This document shows, piece after piece, positions 27,599 through 37,030 of a stretch of DNA of 64,000 nt. Every line of letters starts with the position of its first letter. Within the stretch, counting starts at the first letter, position 1. This DNA comes from Limnohabitans sp. T6-20. GTDB taxonomy: Bacteria; Pseudomonadota; Gammaproteobacteria; Burkholderiales; Burkholderiaceae_C. The stretch covers positions 194,001-258,000 of the forward strand of contig NZ_NERW01000001.1 of the NCBI RefSeq assembly GCF_003063505.1. Reading direction: 5' to 3'. The position numbers and the translations under genes are program-made. The notes beneath the pieces were generated by a model that made no database searches, was not told the DNA's origin, and saw only the letters and a list, made by a program, of their open reading frames with translations.

Positions 27599-28588
27599 AT
27601 GAGCAAACGATTCACCCTGAAAACCCTGGCGGCCTTGGGCGCTGTGGCGATTGGCACCATGCTGGTCAGCACCGGCGCTCAAGCGCAGCAAAAACTCAAA
27701 TGGGCGCACGTGTATGAAACCTCCGAGCCCTACCATGTGGATTCGGTCTGGGCCGCCGAAGAAATCAAAAAGCGCAGCAACGGCAAGTTCGACATCCAGG
27801 TCTTCCCCGCCTCCACGCTGGGCAAAGAAACCGACATCAACCAAGGCCTGACCTTGGGCACGGTGGACATGATCATCAGCGGCACCTCGTTCGCAGCCCG
27901 CACCTATCCGCGCTTTGGCATCGCTTACTACCCCTTCATCTTCCGCGACGCTGACCACCTGGTGGCCTACTCCAAGAGCCCCATCTTCCAGGAAATGGTG
28001 AGCGACTACCGCAACAAGACCGGTATTCAGGTCACCGCTTACACCTACTACGGCGCACGCCACACCACCGCCCAAAAGGCCTTCACCACCTGCGAAGGCA
28101 TGAAGGGCTTGAAAATCCGCGTGCCCGACGTGCCGGCCTACACCGCCACACCCAAGTCGTGCGGCGCCAACCCCACACCAATCGCTTTTGCCGAGGTGTA
28201 CCTGGCCCTGCAAAACGGCACGGTGGATGCACAAGAGAACCCACTGACCACCATTGAAGCCAAGAAGTTCTACGAAGTGCAAAAGGCCATCATGCTCACG
28301 GGCCACATCGTGGACGGCCTGACCACGCAAATTGCTCCGCACCTTTGGAACAAGCTCAGCGACGCCGAGAAAAAGATGTTCACCGAAGTGACGCAAGAAG
28401 CGGCCAACCGCTCGACCGCCAAGATCAAAAAGCGTGAGGCGGAGCTGGTCGACGAGTTCAAGAAGAAAGGTCTGCAGATCGTGCAGGTCGACCGCAAGAC
28501 CTTCCAGGACGCTGTGCTGAAAAACGCCCCACTGGAGTCGATGGGCTACACCAAGGCTGACTTCGACAAAATCCAGGCCGCCAAATAA
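27599..28588 (+). CDS. TRAP transporter substrate-binding protein DctP
   Basis: The 329-residue periplasmic protein has a signal peptide ending at about GAQAQQ, then the DctP fold: LKWAHVYETSEPYHVDSVWAAEEI, SGTSFAARTYPRFGIAYYPFIF, and the ligand Arg and Asn region (LKIRVPDVPAYTATPKSCGANPTPIAFAEVYLALQNGTVDAQENP). Solute-binding proteins of this look, such as ones from Polaromonas, bind hexuronates, and the operon supports uronate uptake. GGAGAC precedes the ATG. A hairpin with T-run follows. Confidence 0.92.
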   Translation: MSKRFTLKTLAALGAVAIGTMLVSTGAQAQQKLKWAHVYETSEPYHVDSVWAAEEIKKRSNGKFDIQVFPASTLGKETDINQGLTLGTVDMIISGTSFAARTYPRFGIAYYPFIFRDADHLVAYSKSPIFQEMVSDYRNKTGIQVTAYTYYGARHTTAQKAFTTCEGMKGLKIRVPDVPAYTATPKSCGANPTPIAFAEVYLALQNGTVDAQENPLTTIEAKKFYEVQKAIMLTGHIVDGLTTQIAPHLWNKLSDAEKKMFTEVTQEAANRSTAKIKKREAELVDEFKKKGLQIVQVDRKTFQDAVLKNAPLESMGYTKADFDKIQAAK

Positions 28589-28602
28589 GGCTGCGCCTCC
28601 AA

Positions 28603-28633
28603 GCCGATCAGGCCCGGGTCTGATCGGCCTTTT
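28603..28633 (+). terminator. Hairpin with T-run behind dctP
   Basis: Arms GCCGATCAG (28603-28611) and CTGATCGGC (28620-28628) form a perfect 9-bp stem with an eight-base loop, followed by CTTTTG. It lies in the 79-base dctP-dctQ gap and should reduce read-through into dctQ and beyond, giving more binding protein. Confidence 0.8.
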
Positions 28634-28667
28634 GACCTGAATTTTTTCCTGAATCCAAGGACACCCC

Positions 28668-29243
28668 ATGAGCGACCTTCCTGATCTGGATGCCATGCCC
28701 AAAGTCATGGGCGAAGATGGCCAATTCCACGCCACCGACGACGAAGTCGATCTGTCCGGCACCCCTATCGAAGCCTGGGTGGCCTTGGCCTTTTTCTGGA
28801 TGCTGGGTGCCACGGTGTTTTACCAATTCATCACGCGCTATGTGATGAACAACTCGGCCTCCTGGACGGAAGAGATCGCCCGTTACATGCTGATCGCCAC
28901 TGTGTTCACAGGTGCCACCATCGGTGTGGCCAAGAACAACCACATTCAGGTCGATTTCTTTTACCGCTTCATGCCCGACTGGCTCAGCCGCTTCATGGGC
29001 ACGCTGGTCGATGTGATGCGCATCGCTTTCTTCGCTGCCGCCACTGTACTGACAGGCCAGATGATGGAAAAACTCGGCAGCTACAAGATGACCATCATCG
29101 ACTTGCCGATGAACATCGTCTACGGCGTGGTGATGGCCGGCTTTGCCGCCATGACGCTGCGCGCCATCTGGGTGGCCCGCGTGCATTGGCAACGCGGCTA
29201 CACCGTGCTGCAACGCCCCGAGTCTGAAATGACCGACCGCTGA
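28668..29243 (+). CDS. TRAP transporter small membrane subunit DctQ
   Basis: The 191-residue protein has four membrane segments, among them AWVALAFFWMLGATVFYQF and MLIATVFTGATIGVAKNNHIQVDFFY, the conserved DctQ core. It forms the membrane part of the TRAP transporter with DctM. An acidic N-terminal stretch of about 30 residues precedes the first helix. Confidence 0.92.
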   Translation: MSDLPDLDAMPKVMGEDGQFHATDDEVDLSGTPIEAWVALAFFWMLGATVFYQFITRYVMNNSASWTEEIARYMLIATVFTGATIGVAKNNHIQVDFFYRFMPDWLSRFMGTLVDVMRIAFFAAATVLTGQMMEKLGSYKMTIIDLPMNIVYGVVMAGFAAMTLRAIWVARVHWQRGYTVLQRPESEMTDR

Positions 29244-29264
29244 AACGCCCTTAGAAAGTTCTCC

Positions 29265-30659
29265 ATGCTGAAGATCCTTTTCCTCATCCTCATGAGCGGC
29301 GGCATTCCGGTGGCCATTGCGATGGCTGGCGCTTCTTTGCTGTATTTGTTTTTTGTCGAAAGCTCGCCACCCTTTGTGGTCATCCACCGCATGGTGTCGG
29401 GCATCGACAGCTTCCCTTTGTTGGCCGTGCCCTTCTTCATCTTGGCCGGCAACCTGATGAACAACGCGGGCATCACCAACCGCATCTACAACTACGCGCT
29501 GGCCCTGGTGGGCTGGCTCAAGGGCGGCCTCGGCCACGTCAACGTGGTCGGCTCGGTCGTGTTTGCGGGCATGAGCGGCACCGCCATTGCTGACGCTGCG
29601 GGCCTGGGCACCATCGAGATCAAGGCCATGAAAGACCATGGCTACAGCACCGAGTTTGCGGTGGGTGTCACGGCGGCCTCGGCCACGCTCGGCCCCATCA
29701 TCCCGCCCAGCTTGCCCTTTGTGATTTACGGCATGATGGCCAACGTCTCAGTCGGCGCCTTGTTTTTGGCGGGCATCTTGCCAGGCATCCTGATGGCCTT
29801 GCTGATGATGGTCACCGTGGCCTATTTCGCGCATAAAAACGGCTGGGGTTCCGACGTCAAATTCGAGTGGTCCAAAGTGATCAAGGCCTTGATCGAAACC
29901 GCCGTGGTCATCGGCTGGCCCCTGTCCATCTGGTGGTTGGTCACGGCCATGGGCACCCCACCGCAAATCACCGTGTTCGCTGCCTTGTTCGTGCTGTTCG
30001 CAGCCGACAAGCTGTTCAACTTCCAGGCCGTGCTGCCCATCATGACGCCCGTGCTGCTGATCGGCGGCATGACGACCGGGGTGTTCACCCCCACCGAGGG
30101 CGCGATTGCCGCCTGCGTCTGGGCGATTGCGTTGGGTTTCTTTTGGTACCGCACACTCAACTTCAAGATGTTCGTGAAGATCTGTCTTGACACCGTCGAG
30201 ACCACGGCCACCGTGCTCTTCATCGTAGCCGCTGCCAGCATTTTTGGCTGGATGCTCACGGCCACCGGTGTGACGGCCGCCATCAGCGAATGGGTGTTGG
30301 GCTTCACACAAACGCCTTGGGTCTTCCTGTTGCTGGCCAACGCATTGATGTTGTTTGTCGGTTGCTTCCTGGAGCCTACAGCGGCCATCACCATCTTGGT
30401 GCCGATTTTGGTGCCGATCTGCCAGAAGCTGGGCATTGACCTGGTGCACTTCGGCCTGGTCATGGTGCTCAACCTGATGATTGGCTTGCTGCACCCCCCC
30501 ATGGGCATGGTGCTGTTCGTGCTGGCCCGCGTGGCACGCCTGAGTGTTGAAGCCACCACCCGAGCCATCTTGCCCTGGCTGTTCCCGTTGCTGGGCAGCC
30601 TGATCATCATCACTTACGTGCCCAGTCTGGTGCTGTGGTTGCCTAAACAGTTTTATTGA
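29265..30659 (+). CDS. TRAP transporter large membrane subunit DctM
   Basis: The 464-residue protein has about twelve membrane helices and the family segments PLLAVPFFILAGNLMNNAGIT, MSGTAIADAAGLGTIEI and LNLMIGLLHPPMGMVLF. It drives Na+- or H+-coupled uptake of the ligand delivered by DctP. It ends nine bases before the uxaA start. Confidence 0.94.
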   Translation: MLKILFLILMSGGIPVAIAMAGASLLYLFFVESSPPFVVIHRMVSGIDSFPLLAVPFFILAGNLMNNAGITNRIYNYALALVGWLKGGLGHVNVVGSVVFAGMSGTAIADAAGLGTIEIKAMKDHGYSTEFAVGVTAASATLGPIIPPSLPFVIYGMMANVSVGALFLAGILPGILMALLMMVTVAYFAHKNGWGSDVKFEWSKVIKALIETAVVIGWPLSIWWLVTAMGTPPQITVFAALFVLFAADKLFNFQAVLPIMTPVLLIGGMTTGVFTPTEGAIAACVWAIALGFFWYRTLNFKMFVKICLDTVETTATVLFIVAAASIFGWMLTATGVTAAISEWVLGFTQTPWVFLLLANALMLFVGCFLEPTAAITILVPILVPICQKLGIDLVHFGLVMVLNLMIGLLHPPMGMVLFVLARVARLSVEATTRAILPWLFPLLGSLIIITYVPSLVLWLPKQFY

Positions 30660-30668
30660 GGCTTGGTC

Positions 30669-32195
30669 ATGAGTTCTTTCATTCGCTTGCATCCCGCCGA
30701 TGACGTCGTCATTGCCCGCGCCCAGCTCATGAGCGGCAGCACGGTGGACGGCGTGGCCGTGCGCGGCTTGATACCGCCGGGCCACAAGGTGGCGACACGC
30801 GCCATCGCGGCGGGCGAGCCGGTGCGCCGCTACAACCAGATCATTGGTTTCGCCTCACAAGCCATTGCCCCCGGTGAACATGTGCACACGCACAACCTCA
30901 ACATGGGGGCTGAAAAAGGCAACTTCGAGCGCGACTACGCCATCGGGCAAGACGTCAAAGCCGAGCCAGTGCGCAAGCAGGCCACCTTCATGGGCTACAA
31001 ACGCTCGGATGGTCGCGTGGCCACACGCAACTACATCGGCGTGCTGTCCAGCGTGAACTGCTCAGCCACCGCAGCACGCGCCATTGCCGACCATTTTTCC
31101 AAACGCAACAACCCGCAAGCGCTGGCCAACTTTCCAAATGTGGACGGCGTGGTGGCGCTGACCCACGGCACTGGCTGCGGCATGGACACCGAAGGTCTGG
31201 GCATCCAGTTGCTCGAACGCACGCTGGCCGGTTATGCCACGCACGCCAATTTCTGGGGCGTGGTGGTGGTGGGCCTGGGCTGTGAAGCGAATCAACTGAA
31301 CACCTGGCTGGCGCACAGCAGCCTGCGCGAGGGCGACACGCTCAAGGTCTTCAACATCCAGGACACGGGCGGTACGCGCCTCACCGTCGAGAAAGGCATT
31401 GCCTTGATCGAAGAAATGCTGCCCCGCGCCAACGCGATCACACGCGAGCCTTGCAGCGCCGAGCACATCACCGTAGGCCTGCAGTGCGGCGGCTCGGATG
31501 GGTATTCTGGCATCAGCGCCAACCCCGCTTTAGGCGCGGCGGTGGACTTGCTGGTGCAACACGGTGGCACCGCGATCCTGAGCGAAACGCCCGAGATTTA
31601 CGGGGCCGAGCATTTGCTCACACGCCGCGCAGTGAAGCCCGAAGTGGCGCACAAGCTGATCGAACGCATACGCTGGTGGGAAAACTACACCGCCATCAAT
31701 GGCGGCGAAATGAACAACAACCCCTCACCCGGCAACAAGGCGGGCGGCCTGACCACCATCCTCGAAAAGTCGCTGGGCGCAGTGGCCAAGGGCGGCACCA
31801 GCAACCTGCAGGCGGTGTACGAATACGCCGAACCCGTCACCGCCAAAGGCTTTGTCTACATGGACACGCCGGGCTACGACCCGGTGAGCGCCACGGGCCA
31901 GGTGGCCGGTGGGGCCAACCTGATTTGCTTCACGACCGGACGCGGCAGCGCCTACGGCTGCGCACCCTCGCCCAGCCTGAAGTTCTCGACCAACACCGCT
32001 TTGTGGAAAAAGCAGGAAGAAGACATGGACCTGAACTGCGGCGAAATCGTGGACGGCGGCGTGAGCATTGCTGAGATGGGTCAACGCATTTTTGAAATGA
32101 TCCTGGCGGCAGCATCGGGCGAACCCACCAAGAGCGAGCGCCACGGCTACGGCCAAAACGAATTTGTGCCGTGGCAAGTCGGCGCGGTCATGTGA
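30669..32195 (+). CDS. uxaA: Altronate dehydratase (UxaA)
   Basis: The 508-residue protein contains both parts of the family: an N-terminal SAF domain (about residues 1-95, HPADDVVIARAQL) and the C-terminal dehydratase part with FMGYKRSDGRVATRNYIGVLSSVNCSATAA, LTHGTGCGM, and LQCGGSDGYSGISANPALG. It converts D-altronate to 2-keto-3-deoxy-D-gluconate in galacturonate breakdown. The ATG at 30669 is preferred over a TTG two codons upstream. It is part of the dctPQM to manD operon. Confidence 0.93.
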   Translation: MSSFIRLHPADDVVIARAQLMSGSTVDGVAVRGLIPPGHKVATRAIAAGEPVRRYNQIIGFASQAIAPGEHVHTHNLNMGAEKGNFERDYAIGQDVKAEPVRKQATFMGYKRSDGRVATRNYIGVLSSVNCSATAARAIADHFSKRNNPQALANFPNVDGVVALTHGTGCGMDTEGLGIQLLERTLAGYATHANFWGVVVVGLGCEANQLNTWLAHSSLREGDTLKVFNIQDTGGTRLTVEKGIALIEEMLPRANAITREPCSAEHITVGLQCGGSDGYSGISANPALGAAVDLLVQHGGTAILSETPEIYGAEHLLTRRAVKPEVAHKLIERIRWWENYTAINGGEMNNNPSPGNKAGGLTTILEKSLGAVAKGGTSNLQAVYEYAEPVTAKGFVYMDTPGYDPVSATGQVAGGANLICFTTGRGSAYGCAPSPSLKFSTNTALWKKQEEDMDLNCGEIVDGGVSIAEMGQRIFEMILAAASGEPTKSERHGYGQNEFVPWQVGAVM

Positions 32196-32205
32196 AGGCA
32201 CCGTC

Positions 32206-33261
32206 ATGAGTCACACCATTTCTGCGCAAGAACTGCGCGTCAAAGTCGCCCGCATCATTGAGCAAGCAGGCAGCGCGCCTGCCGAGGCCGCACAAGTGGC
32301 CGACAATCTGGTCATGGCCAACCTGAGTGGGCACGACTCGCACGGCGTGGGCATGGTGCCGCGCTATGTGGACGCCGTGCTCGAAGGCGGCCTGTCACCC
32401 AACACGGGTGTGAAAGTGCTGCTCGACACCGGCCCGCTGCTGAACCTCGACGGCCAGCGCGGCTATGGCCAGATCACTGGCGTGCAGGCCATGCAAATGG
32501 GCATCGCGCGCGCCAAGCAACACGGGGTGTGCACCGTGGCCCTGAGCCGCTCGCACCACCTGGGCCGCATCGGTCATTTTGCCGAGATGGCCGTGGCGCA
32601 AGGCCTGGTGTCGGTGCATTTTGTGAACGTGCTCTCGCGCCCCGTGGTCGCGCCTTTTGGTGGCGGCGACGGGCGCTTTGGCACCAACCCCTGCTGCATC
32701 GGTGTGCCCATGGGCAGCCGCGCGCCCTTTGTGCTCGACTTTGCCACCAGCCGCGTGGCGCAAGGCAAGATGCGCGTGGCCCACAACAAGGGCGAGCAAG
32801 TTCCGCCCGGCTATTTGATCGACGAACACGGCCACCCCACCACCGACCCTGGCGTGGTGGTGGTGCCGCAGTCCAACGGCCTGTTTGGTGCACTCATGAC
32901 CTTTGGCGACCACAAAGGCTTTGGCATGGCCATGGCCTGTGAGCTGTTGGGCGGCGCGCTCACCGGCAGCGGCACCTGGCACCGCGAAGCGGACCATCAG
33001 CGCGCCGTGCTCAACGGCATGCTGACGATGCTGATCGACCCGGTGCGCTTGGGTACGCAAACCATGTTTGAGCAAGAAGCCCTGGCCTTTGCCGACTGGC
33101 TGCGCCAAAGCCCGGATGCCCCCGGCAGCGATGGCGTCAAGCTGGCAGGGGAACCCGAACGCACCGCACGCGCTGAGCGCGAGCAAAACGGCATCTGGAT
33201 CGACGACGCCACCTGGGCCGAGATCGAGGCGTCCGAGAAAAAGCTGCAGACAAGGCCATGA
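32206..33261 (+). CDS. Ldh2/malate dehydrogenase family oxidoreductase
   Basis: The 351-residue protein belongs to the MDH/LDH2 family (YbiC, ureidoglycolate dehydrogenase, Dpr-type). Markers are ANLSGHDSHGVGMVPRYV (catalytic His), RSHHLGRIG, and FGTNPCCIGVPMG, with a Rossmann-like NAD site unlike classic dehydrogenases. In this operon it may oxidise or reduce a 2-keto or 2-hydroxy acid intermediate. The substrate is not known. It follows uxaA by ten bases. Confidence 0.88.
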   Translation: MSHTISAQELRVKVARIIEQAGSAPAEAAQVADNLVMANLSGHDSHGVGMVPRYVDAVLEGGLSPNTGVKVLLDTGPLLNLDGQRGYGQITGVQAMQMGIARAKQHGVCTVALSRSHHLGRIGHFAEMAVAQGLVSVHFVNVLSRPVVAPFGGGDGRFGTNPCCIGVPMGSRAPFVLDFATSRVAQGKMRVAHNKGEQVPPGYLIDEHGHPTTDPGVVVVPQSNGLFGALMTFGDHKGFGMAMACELLGGALTGSGTWHREADHQRAVLNGMLTMLIDPVRLGTQTMFEQEALAFADWLRQSPDAPGSDGVKLAGEPERTARAEREQNGIWIDDATWAEIEASEKKLQTRP

Positions 33262-33350
33262 TGCGATCGCAGTCTGAAGCCTGTGCAAGAGCCCACCCCC
33301 TGGATGAATTTGGCGCAGGCAGTCCATCCAGTCAGGGCGTGTTCCACGCC

Positions 33351-33377
33351 CATCGCGCACAGGGGTGCGCTCCCACA
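33351..33377. repeat. REP-like palindrome within the sugar-acid operon
   Basis: Arms GCGCAC (33355-33360) and GTGCGC (33365-33370) enclose AGGG and are followed by TCCCACA. It has the same architecture as the 3.7 kb REP copies but different arm bases that still pair. It lies in the 141-base gap between the Ldh2-family gene and the fructuronate-reductase-like gene, the only sizeable gap in the operon apart from the 79-base dctP-dctQ spacer. Confidence 0.75.
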
Positions 33378-33402
33378 TTCAAACGCCCATACTTTTGACG
33401 CC

Positions 33403-34806
33403 ATGCACCTGAGCGCCCACTCACTCTCAACGCTGCCCGCAGACATTCAAACACCTGCGTATGACCGCACGGCCCATGATCCTGGCGTTGTGCACCTCGG
33501 ATTAGGCGCCTTTCACCGAGCACACCAGGCCATGGTGTTTGACCAGCTGCTGGCCGGTGGCGACACGCGCTGGGGCATCCACGGCGTGGGCATGACGCGG
33601 CCTGATCTGGTAAACCAGCTGCGCGCACAAGACGGCCTGTATGCCGTGCGCATTGCCGATGGACAAGGCGTGAAGTGGCAAGTGCCCGGTACGTTGTGGC
33701 GCATGAATGTAGCGGCCACTGAGCGCGATGCAGTCGTGCAAGCCATCGCCGCGCCCAGCACCCGCTGGGTCACGCTCACCGTGACCGAAAAAGGCTACAC
33801 ACCCGCCTTGGCGCAACTGCTGCTGGACGGTTTGCGCCTGCGCCAGCAAGCGGGGCTTTCGGGCATCACCATCGCCTCGTGCGACAACCTGCAAGGCAAC
33901 GGTCACAAGCTGCAGGCCCTGGTCAAAGCTGCCGCAACACCACAAGACGCCGACGTGCTGGGCTGGCTGGACGCGCACTGCGCCTTTCCGTGCAGCATGG
34001 TCGACCGCATCGTGCCGGCCGCCACGTCCGAAGTGATGGCCGCAGCCCAAGAGGCCTTGGGCGTTCAAGATCAATGCGCCCTGAGCACCGAAGGTTTTTG
34101 GGAATGGGTGATCGAAGACCGCTTTGCCGACCCGCTTGATGCCGCCCTGCTGCAAAGTGCCGGGGTGCGCGTGACGGGCGATGTACACAGTTACGAAGAA
34201 GCCAAACTGCGCATGCTCAACGGCAGCCATTCGGCCATGGCACTGATGGGCGCGGTCACCGGCAGGCCATTCATTGCCAGCTGCATCGGTGAGCCACACA
34301 TCCGCAGCTTTGTTCACCGCCTGATGAGCCGTGAGGTCGCGCCGCACCTCAGTCGCAGCGACTGGGCCGACTACCGCGACGCGCTGATCGCCCGCTTTGG
34401 CAACCCGTATCTGAAGCACAGCGTGCACCAGATCGCCACCGACAGCTCGCAAAAAATCCCGCAGCGTTGGCCGCCTTCGGTGCTGGGGCAAATCGCACAA
34501 GGCACTTCTTTTGAACACCACGCACTGGCAGCAGCTGTCTTCTTGTGCTACACGCTGGGCGTGGACGAACAAGGCCAGGCCTACACCCTGAACGACCCGC
34601 AAACCGAAAGCCTCATGGCTCTGGGTGCCGCACAGCGCAATGAGCCCGAAGCCTGCGTGCACGCCCTGCTGGCCCGCGAAGACCTGTGGGGCAAGGCCCT
34701 GCCCAGCAACACCGCTTGGACCGCCCGCGTGACGCACTGGCACCAGCAGATTTTGCAGCACGGCGTGGACGCGGCCATCCAACATTTGCTGCAACAAGAA
34801 GTCTGA
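33403..34806 (+). CDS. uxuB: Mannitol dehydrogenase family protein (D-fructuronate reductase type)
   Basis: The 467-residue protein has the N-terminal Rossmann motif [20 protein letters not shown], the segment [10 protein letters not shown], and the C-terminal domain with [14 protein letters not shown], where Asn, His and Ser positions are conserved. In UxuB-type enzymes it reduces fructuronate to mannonate, the substrate of the downstream mannonate dehydratase; it could also act on tagaturonate to supply UxaA. The ATG at 33403 is preferred over upstream starts, which would run through a REP element. Confidence 0.88.
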   Translation: MHLSAHSLSTLPADIQTPAYDRTAHDPGVVHLGLGAFHRAHQAMVFDQLLAGGDTRWGIHGVGMTRPDLVNQLRAQDGLYAVRIADGQGVKWQVPGTLWRMNVAATERDAVVQAIAAPSTRWVTLTVTEKGYTPALAQLLLDGLRLRQQAGLSGITIASCDNLQGNGHKLQALVKAAATPQDADVLGWLDAHCAFPCSMVDRIVPAATSEVMAAAQEALGVQDQCALSTEGFWEWVIEDRFADPLDAALLQSAGVRVTGDVHSYEEAKLRMLNGSHSAMALMGAVTGRPFIASCIGEPHIRSFVHRLMSREVAPHLSRSDWADYRDALIARFGNPYLKHSVHQIATDSSQKIPQRWPPSVLGQIAQGTSFEHHALAAAVFLCYTLGVDEQGQAYTLNDPQTESLMALGAAQRNEPEACVHALLAREDLWGKALPSNTAWTARVTHWHQQILQHGVDAAIQHLLQQEV

Positions 34807-34822
34807 GCACGGAGGCCACGCC

Positions 34823-36034
34823 ATGAAAATCACCGCCGCCCGCGTCATCGTCTGCAGCCCTGGCCGCAACTTCGTCACCCTCAAGATCGAGACCGACCAA
34901 GGCGTCACCGGCATCGGCGACGCCACGCTCAACGGCCGCGAACTGGCCGTGGTCAGCTACCTCGAAGAGCACATCATCCCCTGCCTGATCGGGCGCGACC
35001 CGCAGCAGATCGAAGACATCTGGCAATACCTCTACAAAGGTGCCTACTGGCGGCGCGGCCCAGTGACCATGAGCGCCATTGCGGCCGTGGACACGGCGCT
35101 GTGGGACATCAAAGCCAAGATGGCCAACATGCCGCTGTACCAGCTGCTGGGTGGGCGCAGCCGCACGGGCGTGATGGTCTACGGCCACGCGAATGGCCGC
35201 GACACCGCCGAAACGGTGGACGAAGTTTTGCGCCACAAGGAAGAAGGCTACCTGGCCATCCGCGCCCAAAGCGGCGTGCCGGGTCTGAACAAGGTCTATG
35301 GCGTGAGCGGTGCGAACCGCATGTACGAGCCCGCTGATGGCAGCCTGCCCGGCGAACACGACTGGAGCACCGAAAAGTATTTGCGCCACACCCCCGGCCT
35401 GTTTGAAGCCGTGCGCGAAGCCGTGGGGCCTGACATCCATTTACTGCACGACGTGCACCACCGCCTGACGCCGATTGAGGCGGGGCAGCTGGGCAAGGCG
35501 CTGGAGCCGGTGCGCATGTTCTGGATGGAAGACCCGACCCCGGCCGAAAACCAGGACGCCTTCCAGTGGATACGGCACCACACCACCACGCCCATCGCGG
35601 TGGGGGAGATTTTCAACAGCATCTGGGACTGCAAAACGCTGATCGAAAAACAGCTGATCGACTACATCCGCACCACCGTGGTCCACGCGGGCGGCATCAC
35701 CCACCTGCGGCGCATCGCCGACCTGGCTAGCCTCTACCAAGTGCGCACCGGCTGCCACGGCGCGACCGACCTGTCACCCGTGTGCATGGGCGCGGCCCTG
35801 CACTTTGACACCTGGGTGCCCAACTTTGGCGTGCAAGAGTTCATGCCGCACAGCGAAGAAATGCTCTCAGTTTTTCCGCACGACTATCACTTTGAGCGGG
35901 GCATGATGCACTGTGGCGAAACACCCGGCCACGGGGTGGACATTGACGAGAAGCTGGCGGCCAAATATCCGTATCAACGGGCTTATTTGCCCGTTAACCG
36001 GTTGCAGCATGATGGGACTTTGTGGAATTGGTGA
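34823..36034 (+). CDS. manD: D-mannonate dehydratase (ManD/RspA, enolase superfamily)
   Basis: The 403-residue enzyme converts D-mannonate to 2-keto-3-deoxy-D-gluconate. Clear markers are [24 protein letters not shown], the Arg/Tyr region [17 protein letters not shown] (metal and general acid), [26 protein letters not shown], and the C-terminal [20 protein letters not shown]. It is 16 bases behind the uxuB-like gene and closes the operon. The length fits the ManD group. Confidence 0.95.
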   Translation: MKITAARVIVCSPGRNFVTLKIETDQGVTGIGDATLNGRELAVVSYLEEHIIPCLIGRDPQQIEDIWQYLYKGAYWRRGPVTMSAIAAVDTALWDIKAKMANMPLYQLLGGRSRTGVMVYGHANGRDTAETVDEVLRHKEEGYLAIRAQSGVPGLNKVYGVSGANRMYEPADGSLPGEHDWSTEKYLRHTPGLFEAVREAVGPDIHLLHDVHHRLTPIEAGQLGKALEPVRMFWMEDPTPAENQDAFQWIRHHTTTPIAVGEIFNSIWDCKTLIEKQLIDYIRTTVVHAGGITHLRRIADLASLYQVRTGCHGATDLSPVCMGAALHFDTWVPNFGVQEFMPHSEEMLSVFPHDYHFERGMMHCGETPGHGVDIDEKLAAKYPYQRAYLPVNRLQHDGTLWNW

Positions 36035-36163
36035 GCGACAACAGGTCAGTTCGTTGTTAAACCTACTAGATTTCGGAATGACAGGATCTACCACAAATAG
36101 CAGCTATTCGGTTGCTATGCGAAGGAGACTCTGGACATGCCATTTTGCGACTCGAGAAATTCA

Positions 36164-36976
36164 TTAGACCAAGAACTCGCGCACACTGATGCCAAATGCT
36201 TTTTCAAGAAACTCTACGGTTCTTGGCTGGCCATCCAATGACGCACGAACGTGCGTTGTGGTGTAAATACCGGACTTGGGCTCCCACTTAGCTTCGAGAC
36301 GATCTACAGCCTTGAGCCACCTAACTGTAGAAACATACTCGCATAGCACTATTGACGACGAATTTTCAGCCATGCCCGAACAGCGTAGTTGATTACTAAG
36401 CAGTGGTTTATTTCCAATACAAACTTGACTGATCGGTTTCGCTTCTGATGTGAGCGTTCCAATGCCAACGAATCCGCGGCCTTTAAGGTAGGCGGCTACA
36501 ACATCGCCTTTTTTGAAGCCAAGCATGGCATCTCGCCATCGTTCGCCTTGACCGGCAGAGATGAATCCAAATTCCTTGTAGTCATCCCAATTGCGTGTAG
36601 GGCCTTCACCGATGTTGTAGTAATAAAAGCCAGACTGATAGTCAAAACCCGTAAGTTCCAGATGAAGTGTGCTGTGAGGGCGAAAATTACTTGCGTAGTG
36701 CCCAGAGGCGATATTGGTCAGTTGCCGCCCAAGCTTCCAAAGTAGCGTCTTCTCAACTAACAGAGCGTCATGTTCCGAAAGACCCTTTGCAATGACTCTG
36801 ACTATTGGTTGAAGCCCTTCTTTAATGATCGCAGCTATGCGTCTGGCCTTTTCTGAGTCCGAACCATCTGATAGGTGAGCGTCCTTCCTCGATCCGCGCC
36901 CTTTTCCGTAGTAAAACTCCTCATAGTTACGGGGGTCGATATAAACGTAAACGTAGTAATCCTGCAAGGTGCTCAT
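36164..36976 (-). CDS. GIY-YIG nuclease domain fused to a PUA/EVE-like domain
   Basis: The 270-residue protein starts with a LEM-3-type GIY-YIG domain: YYVYVY (residues 7-12), FYYGKGRGSR with the conserved Arg (21-30), and the Glu at about residue 75 in LLVEKTLLWKLG. A second domain (about 117-185) contains FYYYNIGEG, RNWDDYKEFGFISAGQGERW and GDVVAAYLKGRGFVGIGT, a pattern I know from PUA/EVE-like modules attached to other nucleases. The C-terminal 80 residues are not assigned. Sampled stretches have 40-48% GC against about 70% in manD next door, which suggests horizontal transfer. It stands alone. A modification-sensing restriction or defence nuclease is a plausible role, not shown. Confidence 0.8.
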   Translation of the reverse strand: MSTLQDYYVYVYIDPRNYEEFYYGKGRGSRKDAHLSDGSDSEKARRIAAIIKEGLQPIVRVIAKGLSEHDALLVEKTLLWKLGRQLTNIASGHYASNFRPHSTLHLELTGFDYQSGFYYYNIGEGPTRNWDDYKEFGFISAGQGERWRDAMLGFKKGDVVAAYLKGRGFVGIGTLTSEAKPISQVCIGNKPLLSNQLRCSGMAENSSSIVLCEYVSTVRWLKAVDRLEAKWEPKSGIYTTTHVRASLDGQPRTVEFLEKAFGISVREFLV

Positions 36977-37030
36977 TGCTGATGGGTTTAAATTATTTAG
37001 ATTGCACTACCCCAGAGGGACACCCTCCAC

